From Clarkia xantiana subsp. parviflora (lineage: Eukaryota > Streptophyta > Magnoliopsida > Myrtales > Onagraceae), in NCBI GenBank assembly GCA_036873135.1, contig JAPTYO010000008.1, positions 25,087,001 to 25,151,000 of the forward strand: a DNA stretch of 64,000 bases, in the 5' to 3' direction. Below, in pieces: positions 57,221 through 64,000 of the stretch. Below the pieces are notes generated by a model. That model did no database searches and was not told where the DNA came from. It saw only the letters and a list, made by a program, of their open reading frames with translations. Within the stretch, counting starts at the first letter, position 1, and every line of letters starts with the position of its first letter. The translations under genes were made by a program, and so were the position numbers.

Positions 57221-57870
57221 TTTAAACATGCATCCTGGTGCATTACTTTCGAAATCTTTTACCTGAATTTTTTTATTTCAATCATGCATCCGATATGCAC
57301 TTTAAAAAAAAAAAAAACTTTTCAGGCAAATTGAAACATTTTTAGTTGTAGAGCTTTTAACTCTAAATATGCATCTCAATGCATTTAAAAAAAAAATAAA
57401 AAAAATTCAGCTAGGTAGTTAGTCCTTAGTTTTGCAATTTTCTTTTCTAACATGCATTCCATATGCATTGTTTTCAAAACCTCTTATCATAATGTTTTAT
57501 TCTAAGCATGTGTTTCATACACACTATTTTTTGAAAAAAAAACTTTTCATGTAAGTTGTAAATTATGTTCATGCATTCAATGTACATTATATTTTTTTTA
57601 AGGAAAACTTGTAATTCCTTTTTGGCTCATAGAGCTTTTAAATTCAAGCATGAATCGCATATGCATCATTTTCAAAAACCTTTTACCTGATTTTTTTAAG
57701 CATGCATTCAATATATTTTATTTTTTATAAAAAAATGTTTCAGGTAAATTGTAAGTTTTTTAGCTATAGAGCTTTCAAATTCACGCATAAATCGCATTTG
57801 CATTATTTTTTTAAGAAAAATCCATCTGAAATTTTCATTTCAAAATATGCATTCCATATGCATTATTCAG
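57221..57870 (+). repeat. Degenerate array around ATGCAT-N-ATGCAT hairpins
   Basis: About ten copies of an inverted motif such as CATGCATTCCATATGCATT lie near 57228, 57285, 57367, 57450, 57507, 57571, 57648, 57701, 57785 and 57847. They are spaced roughly 55-85 bases and separated by alternating poly(A), TTTTACCTGA and GTAGAGCTTTTAA segments. The copy near 57507, CATGTGTTTCATACACAC, keeps pairing with changed stem bases. No coding potential. Confidence 0.6.
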
Positions 57871-58636
57871 GTACCATTGATTAGGTATCCTGCACATATA
57901 AGTTCTGTTGGCCAAATGGGGCAACATAAAAAGAACATGCTGTCATCCAATTGCACGAAGAAAAAATTGTGTACTCGAGATATCAAACACTCATGTGCGA
58001 TAATCTATACTTGATTTTTTCCTTGATATTTGAGCGTCTCTACTCTTATTGCAGATCAGACAACCACTTTGACCGAGGTCGCAACCACGTGAAACGTGAC
58101 TGCTTCAAAGAACTTCCATGCCAAAATTTCACCTACCATGTGTGGAATTCATACGCATCCCCGAACCAAGCCATACATCCGTTTTGCGGCGATGTCTAAA
58201 TCAGTCAGTGGTAACCAAGGGGCATCTCCCGTTGAGATCGAGCACGACCGTAGATGAGAAATATCAAGAGATGAAGAGATCATTCAAAATGATCGATAAT
58301 CTCATGAAGATCGAATGTGCTAATGAAGAGCATTTTAGAAGTCGAGAGAAGAAATCATTATTGTCGATGTCTTCCATCAAAGGGTACTCAACCCAAGACG
58401 TCGACACAATCAACTCGAGTCCTCATCAAGGTCATGTTTATTCATAATTTTTAATCTACCGCTAGGGGAATGTACATAATTGTTGTTGATTAGTTCATCT
58501 TTCCTCTTGAAAAAGAGAAAACAAAAAAACAAAAAAAGAGAAAAAATAATTTCTCACTAAGTTGATAACCTGTAAAGGCGACCTAGGCAAAAGTTAGGGA
58601 ACGAGGGGCATTATTGAAAACCGCAGGGGCAATCAT
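57871..58636 (+). other. Possible retroelement leader or gag fragment
   Basis: Two overlapping frames (57951-58199 and 58118-58447) are open. The second includes EKYQEMKRSFKMIDNLMKIE and SMSSIKGYSTQDVDTINSS. This could be a decayed gag of an LTR element but I cannot confirm a family. 58560-58636 resembles the 3' internal end of such elements (GGCGACCTAGGCAAAAGTTA). Confidence 0.3.
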
Positions 58637-59240
58637 TGTTAGATTACAGGGAGTAATCACTACGGATACTAAAACCATGGTACATGGTAGTAATCGAAAT
58701 TACGCAGCGGAAGATTCGCACATACCTCAACAGTAGTCCGTAATCCCAAGATCCTTGCAGAAGGGAGTTCACGATCCTCCAGTCGGCACCCGTAGAGGTT
58801 CTTGTGAAGGAATCCCTACGCGGTATATTCTCCACAGCAAAGCCTCAGATCGATTCTTGACAAGGGACGGATCTCTAGAGTGTGTGCTCGAAGGCAAGTT
58901 GGCACACCATTGGTGGTGGTAGGTGTTCCGGCCGAACTATGGTGGTTATGGGGGAAGGGTTTTCTCTCAAATCACCACTTAAAGGGAATTATGATTAACC
59001 CTAATAAAACCCCTAACACCCCATATATATAGAAGGAGTAAAGTGGACAAAAGTCCACTTTTCCCACCTATGAATTTCGGCCGGCCATACATGTATTAGG
59101 GAGGCCCAATTTTGGGCCTCTCATGTCAATTGGGATTTGGGTCTGGCCCATTGTCCTAATGTGACATTTACCCAATTAACTTAGGTCACATATACATATA
59201 ATAGGCTTCCATTTACTGCGCACAACACCATATGCTTACA
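58637..59240 (-). repeat. 3' LTR of copia element 5
   Basis: 604 bp, TGTTAGATTACA to ATGCTTACA on the plus strand. It shares ACGCAGCGGAAG, TCTCCACAGCAAAGCCTC and the central palindrome TTCCGGCCGAA region with the LTRs at 41543 and 42355. Confidence 0.8.
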
Positions 59241-60371
59241 GCTCCCACTCGCCGGAATGGGAGGGTGCATGTTATTGTATTGTCGTCCAAATCCGCATCA
59301 ACATTTGACTCATTTGATCTCGCCCTTGCTTCCGAATTGTTCATACGAGGTTTGCCGTGCGACCGGCGGACACCACGGGCATCGTGCTACTCATCTGTTA
59401 AGAGTGTTATAGCGCTTGCGGAACATTGATTCCCTTTTCTCCAATCAACATGTTATAAACAACATTTATATAGTGTCGCGCCGTATCCTAGGTCAACTGA
59501 TAATTCTCCATTTGCCTAGTTTCCACATAGGAACACTTCTCCAAGGCATCCGTACAAGTATTCACAACATTCAACTAATATCTGGTTGGTGGCCACCTTA
59601 GTGAATACAAGAGTCGGTGAATTATAGGTGAACTTGACCATCCCCATTGCTCATATCCTTAGTCAAACCCAACCGGTTTCCAAAGACGTGGTCACTGGGT
59701 CTTTTTGTTCAGCACTACGCTTGTACGCCGGGAAGCGAACATTGAGCCTGACCTTAGATATGAGTTTCGAGTTCGTGAGGATACTTTGGGTGCCTCTTCA
59801 TAAGGCTCCCGGGATCAATCACACACTCGAGGTGAAGAAGTTTGCGCCCGCTAGAATCACGAGGATTCTTATCTAGCACAACCGAGCTGTGACCCCGTGG
59901 TCGAACATGGCACGCGCAGTATGAAGCAAGCATCGATAGCATACCTGAACTTTTACGTTGACAGGAATGAGATATGTCAATCATGTTATCGTAGATTCTT
60001 ATCTGGTCCAAAATGTGGATTAATGACGAACGAAGTTCATCACGGCGATTAGCAAAACGAAGATCATGTCGAGTTACTTCGAGACTAGATGATCGTCTTG
60101 CGTAATCAGGTTTATCCCCATGACTCTTAGCCAATCTTGCTTGGTAGAGGCCTCCCTCCACCACAAGATGACATACCTGTGTGACGAGGTAAGGCCCACA
60201 TTCGACATAGTTTTGGCAGAGGACTGCGTCCTCCTACAACTTAGTTTATAGACCGTAAATTCGATGTATTCAAATATTATGACGTCGATAGATCATAAAC
60301 TCAATTGCAATTCTTTCGTTTAAAAAATGTAACTTTCAATTATCAAAATGTTATCACAGATAATGCCACTT
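59241..60371 (-). other. Region between pol and 3' LTR of copia element 5
   Basis: It begins with GCTCCCACTCG, on the minus strand CGAGTGGGAGC, the likely polypurine tract. A 136-codon frame on the minus strand (59754-60164; MVEGGLYQARLAKSHGDKPD then RKLLHLECVIDPGSLMKRHP) is open but resembles no known envelope or other protein. More than 1 kb of non-pol sequence here is long for a copia element. Confidence 0.45.
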
Positions 60372-61730
60372 TTAATATGTACGCAATCCAAGAAGTTTTA
60401 CATACTTTTCGAATATCTCCCTGCGTAGTGGTTTAGTTAATGGGTCCACAACCATGTTATCAGTGGACAAGTATTCCAAAGTGATTTTATTGTCTTCTAC
60501 CATAGATTTAGCATAAAAGTATTTCACATCAACGTGTTTGGTCCTACTATGGTACTTCAGATTCTTTACTGCCGCAATGGCTGCCTGACTGTCAGAGAAC
60601 ACCTTCACAGGTTTACTCCCGACATCGCCATCAAGCAGCGCAGTAAGAAGCCTTTTCAGCCAGACTGCTTCCTGTGCATTCTTAGAGAGGGCTACGAATT
60701 CTGATTCCATCGTGGACAGCGCGACACATGTTTGCTTCTTGCTCATCCATGAAATGGCGGCATTAACAAGGAGAAACACTCCTCCTGTGGTGGACTTACG
60801 ATCATCCGGGTCGTCACCATGGTCGGCATCACTGTAACCGGTCAATTCTAACTTCCCGCCCTCGTAGCACAGTGCGTAGTCGGCAGTACCTTTCAGATAA
60901 CAAATAATTTGTTTTACAACCTTTAAATGTTGAAAGCCAGGATCTGACTGGAATCGTGCTACTAGACCCACGACGTAACAGATATCCGGACGGGTGCATT
61001 GGATGGCGTACATCAGACTAATGGCCATGCTTAAATACTTTGCACCCTACATCTGTTCTCGCTCTGCCAGGTTCTTGGGGCCGTCACGTTTTGACAGTGC
61101 GCACCCAAACACCACCGGCGTATCCACGGGTTTGGCATCCTGTAATCTGAACATTTTCAACAATTTGTTAATATAGGCTTCTTGAGATAGACATAATTTC
61201 CGGGTAGCCCGATCTCTAGCAATTTTAATGCCTAAGATATACGTGGCTTCTCCCATGTCTTTCATCTCAAATACAGATGCCAACCATGACTTTGACTTGT
61301 TCATAAAACTCACGTCGTTTGCGGAAATGAGTATGTCGTCCACGTATAAGGTTAAGATGACATACTTAGACCCGGAGGTCTTATAATACACGCACGGATC
61401 TTCGTGAAGATTCACGAATCTGTTTCCTACGATTTCCTCGTGGAATCTGCGGTACCATTGCCGAGACGACTGTTTAAGACCGTAGATGGACCTTTGGAGC
61501 TTACAAACTTTACGTTCGTTACCAGGAGTAATTAAACCCTCTGGTTGTTCCATGTAGATCTCTTCCTCCAGGTTTCCGTGGAGGAATGCAGTCTTAACAT
61601 CCATTTGGTGCAGCTCGAAATCGAGTGCTGCGACCAGGACCATAAATTGCCCTAACATTGGTATTACGCACAGTCGGTGAGTATGTTTCGTCAAAGTCCT
61701 ATCCGTGAATTTGGGTATAACCTTTCGCAA
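60372..61730 (-). pseudogene. pol: Reverse transcriptase and RNase H of copia element 5
   Basis: RT from 61730 reads LHQMDVKTAFLHGNLEEEIY, YMEQPEGLITPGNERKVCKL, SIYGLKQSSRQWYRRFHEEI and the catalytic LTLYVDDILISAND. After one in-frame TAG (about 61047) it continues as MYAIQCTRPDICYVVGLVAR. RNase H follows: TGYSDADHGDDPDDRKSTTG, ALSTMESEFVALSKNAQEAV and the C-terminal VDPLTKPLRREIFEKYVKLL. The rest of RT N-terminal to 61730 is frameshifted. Far better preserved than the equivalent region of copia element 4. Confidence 0.9.
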
Positions 61731-63474
61731 TTAGTCGGGCTTTGTATTGCCTAACCCGTTCCATCAGTGGTGAGCCTTCTTTCAGGACTCACCTTATCCT
61801 TGTGCCCATGTGGTTAGCAGGTAAATCAACTATAGACTATAATGGCTTTCATTTATCTCTCTCTTTTATTATTTTCCTCCATTTCTCCACTTGGGGTCTT
61901 TCCAATGCTTACTAACAGTTGTTAAAGCGAGGTTATCACCCTACTCAATGGGTTCGATGCTTTTGACTTTCGTCTAGGCTTGTTAATCCCATTTTGAGTT
62001 TGAACGTTTCTCCCACTCGGAATAATGCCTCTTATCGTAGCATCACTTCCTTGGACGACCTGTTGGTCTCGGGGTTTTATTTCCGAGATAAATTCCTTGG
62101 TAACTAGGACCTGGAACCAAGTTGGTCGGATCACTCCCACAGGAAACAATGGGTAACTCCCACTAGAAACAATGGGTAGTCTTTGCAGTTGTGGCATTCC
62201 CGGTTCAACAATATGACTATCATGTTCTACTTGATTCGTATTTGCAGCAACAGTGATTTCATGTGGTAGGGTTTATTCCTCCCACTGGATTTACTATGAA
62301 AATGTTTACATTATCATTAAAATGTTATTCACCTGAGTTGCCGGTTTAAATCTCTCCCACTCAAATTAAGTGGGACCTGATTGTCAGTGTTACTGCTCTG
62401 GTTTGATCAAGACTACATCAGTTTGAAAAAAAAAAAAACTGACCATGCATTGGAAATTCGTCCTCAAGTGATGTAATGTCTCATGTTCGACCAAGAAACC
62501 ATTTTCAAAAGCTTTAAACATGTATTTTCTAAGAGTAGGTAACGTACTCTTGTCCTAAATACGTGTTTAGTGCGCAATTTGATGTCGCACGATGATATGA
62601 TTTAACTCATTATCATTCTTTAGCTTTTATGGTGAGGTGTCTTACCGATTTTATTGAAACACGGTTTACATACATGTGAGTCATTCTATTCATCCCATAG
62701 GGAACGACCGATAGATTGTCTCTAACATTATGTTCTTGAACTGTGCTTCTTGAAGTGTGCGTCATTTGATTTGAATGCCTAGCCTGACTTACCGTTCAAG
62801 GCGTATGTAAGGAAAATCGTTTGACCGACTTTATCCTTCTTCGTTTGCAAACTTATCTCAGGGATTTCATCTCATCTACGAACTGAGCATCTTGAGTTTT
62901 CACCCTATGCGTCAGCTGATACTTTTACAAGGTTGTAGTAGCTTTTGAAGCATACTTCTTTCCGATGTACACGTTATCAGTAAGTTATTTCCGAATGGAT
63001 GCAAACGAAAATACAACACTTAATAATTAAATACACTTCATTATTAAACTCGTATTTTGAAACGATGTGTTCCGTCTTTCGAGGTCCACTCGCGTATTGC
63101 GCTATTTACTGAAGCTTTAACCCTTAGTTAAATCGTTTCATTTCTGAATTTAATTTAATTTAATCCAATCGATTTCGTACACAACGATTATTATTACTAA
63201 TTATTTCATTTAATGGAGTACTAATAATAAAGCAAGATTTATAACCGGTTCATTCTTAGAACTATGCAATCAATGGATTTTAATGGTATTTCAATAAGAA
63301 TTGGATGTAGGAGAAAATGAATGGAGTTGTTTGATTCAGCCGTTTCAAAGAGCCTTATTACTTTGGTTTTGTTCGGATAGATCCCGTTCTTAACCGAGTC
63401 GATTAATCTTGATAAGCAGAACTCATTTCGAATCGAACGGTAACTACTTTATTCAATGAATCCTGTAAACACCT
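61731..63474 (-). pseudogene. Decayed integrase-side region of copia element 5
   Basis: No frame is open for long, but the DNA aligns in order with 37130-38430 of copia element 4. Examples are ATGTCTCATGTTCGACCA near 62475 against ACGTCTCATGTTCGACCATG near 37739, and TTTAATGGAGTACTAA near 63209 against TTTATGGAGTACTAAC near 38415. An open frame at 61922-62197 is part of this decayed coding zone. The gag part is absent. Confidence 0.6.
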
Positions 63475-64000
63475 AATTTTAGACCACGCGCGACACGCGT
63501 GACATATGACGCGCCTAAATGGGGAAGTATCTAAATTGGGCAAGTCGAGAAGATTCCAGAAATACTCCAGCTTATATTAGGATATTATATATTTTCTGAA
63601 TATTTAATGTAATGTTTAGAATATTTAGTATTTATTAGCTAAATAAATCACTAGCTTTTATTTCCTAGTTAGATTAAAATTCTATGTCTCTAAAATTAGT
63701 ATATATATGTGTATCGGTACATTGAAAAGGAAAATATGAAAAAAAGAAAACGGAGACATTAAGGAAGGATAGACGCCAAGATCTGAAGCAACATGAGTTC
63801 TTCCAATATCATCTGACAAGAGAAATTACTTACGCCTTCATATAATTCGTTTTGTTAATTTAATTTTATTATATGTCTTAACTTTTTTTTTCTCTCTGTT
63901 AACATGTTTGAGTTTGTAAAAGCGAGACATGGTAGTAATTAGATGGTCTGCATGAGTTTATATTCAGACCATTGGAAAAGGAGACGTTCATCGTTGAGAT
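63475..64000 (+). repeat. Start of an LTR, TGTAAACACC family
   Basis: TGTAAACACCTAATTTTAGACC starts at 63475 and the sequence continues beyond the window. The first 17 bases match the LTR end at 391 (inverted). A TATA-like TATATATATG lies near 63700. It abuts copia element 5, which appears to be interrupted here. Confidence 0.5.

Larger units (their letters stand above)
58637..63474 (-). mobile_element. Copia element 5, cut at its 5' side
   Basis: The left LTR (58637-59240) is the 3' LTR. Next comes 1.1 kb without pol, then RNase H, RT and a decayed integrase zone up to about 63250. The gag region, primer site and 5' LTR are not seen: at 63475 an LTR of another family begins, probably an insertion or junction. 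RT and RNase H are in one frame with a single stop between them. Closely related to copia element 4 (35981-41542). Confidence 0.8.

Noticed and set aside
60994..61176. Plus-strand frame across the copia element 5 RT/RNase H junction
   Set aside because: Complement of pol; an equivalent shadow occurs in copia element 4 at 36378-36599.

Overview
The window is nuclear DNA of a flowering plant, most likely a eudicot. The evidence is a spliced GT47 exostosin-family gene with GT-AG introns, a DUF761 gene, remnants of a HAK/KUP potassium-transporter gene, and a dense nest of plant transposable elements. I cannot name the species. Nothing bacterial, organellar or CRISPR-like was seen.

Only two host genes look intact. 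The first is a type II membrane glycosyltransferase of the exostosin (GT47) family: 4 coding exons at 5931-8510 (+), 617 codons, plus an intron in the 5' leader. The second is an intronless DUF761 gene (44659-45270, +) resembling Avr9/Cf-9 rapidly elicited protein 146. A third host gene survives only as two exons of a HAK/KUP transporter (17469-17920) with a premature stop; a fold-back transposon lies 47 bp downstream. The two intact genes show no functional link.

The rest is layered mobile DNA. 1-3300 holds LTR pieces, one split by a hAT element with an 8-bp target duplication. 3298-4495 holds fold-back Mutator-like elements. 11297-16276 is a complete but mutated Ty1/copia element (351-bp LTRs, duplication CATTA). 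17968-18530 is a fold-back Mutator-like element. 18601-24553 is a second copia element (208-bp LTRs, duplication GGAAT) with few disabling mutations. 25045-34154 contains two inverted Helitrons separated by a SINE and a GC-rich palindromic Mutator-like element. The right Helitron is split by a third copia element (29009-33354) whose LTRs are identical although its coding region is destroyed. 35980-42939 and 58637-63474 are two degraded copia elements of another family with LTRs of about 600 bp. 46360-49680 is a 5'-truncated LINE. 49705-53463 is two Helitrons joined 5' end to 5' end. 56066-56868 is another probable Helitron carrying an alternating tandem repeat.

The most unusual signals are: (i) arrays of short hairpins inside the third copia element, with different stems around a shared CCTGAA core and paired stem changes; (ii) the 981-bp near-complete palindrome at 27510-28490; (iii) a recently moved but coding-dead copia element with an apparent partner nearby; (iv) a palindrome kept at the same LTR position despite symmetric base changes. 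All alignments and counts were made by eye; no searches or folding programs were run.
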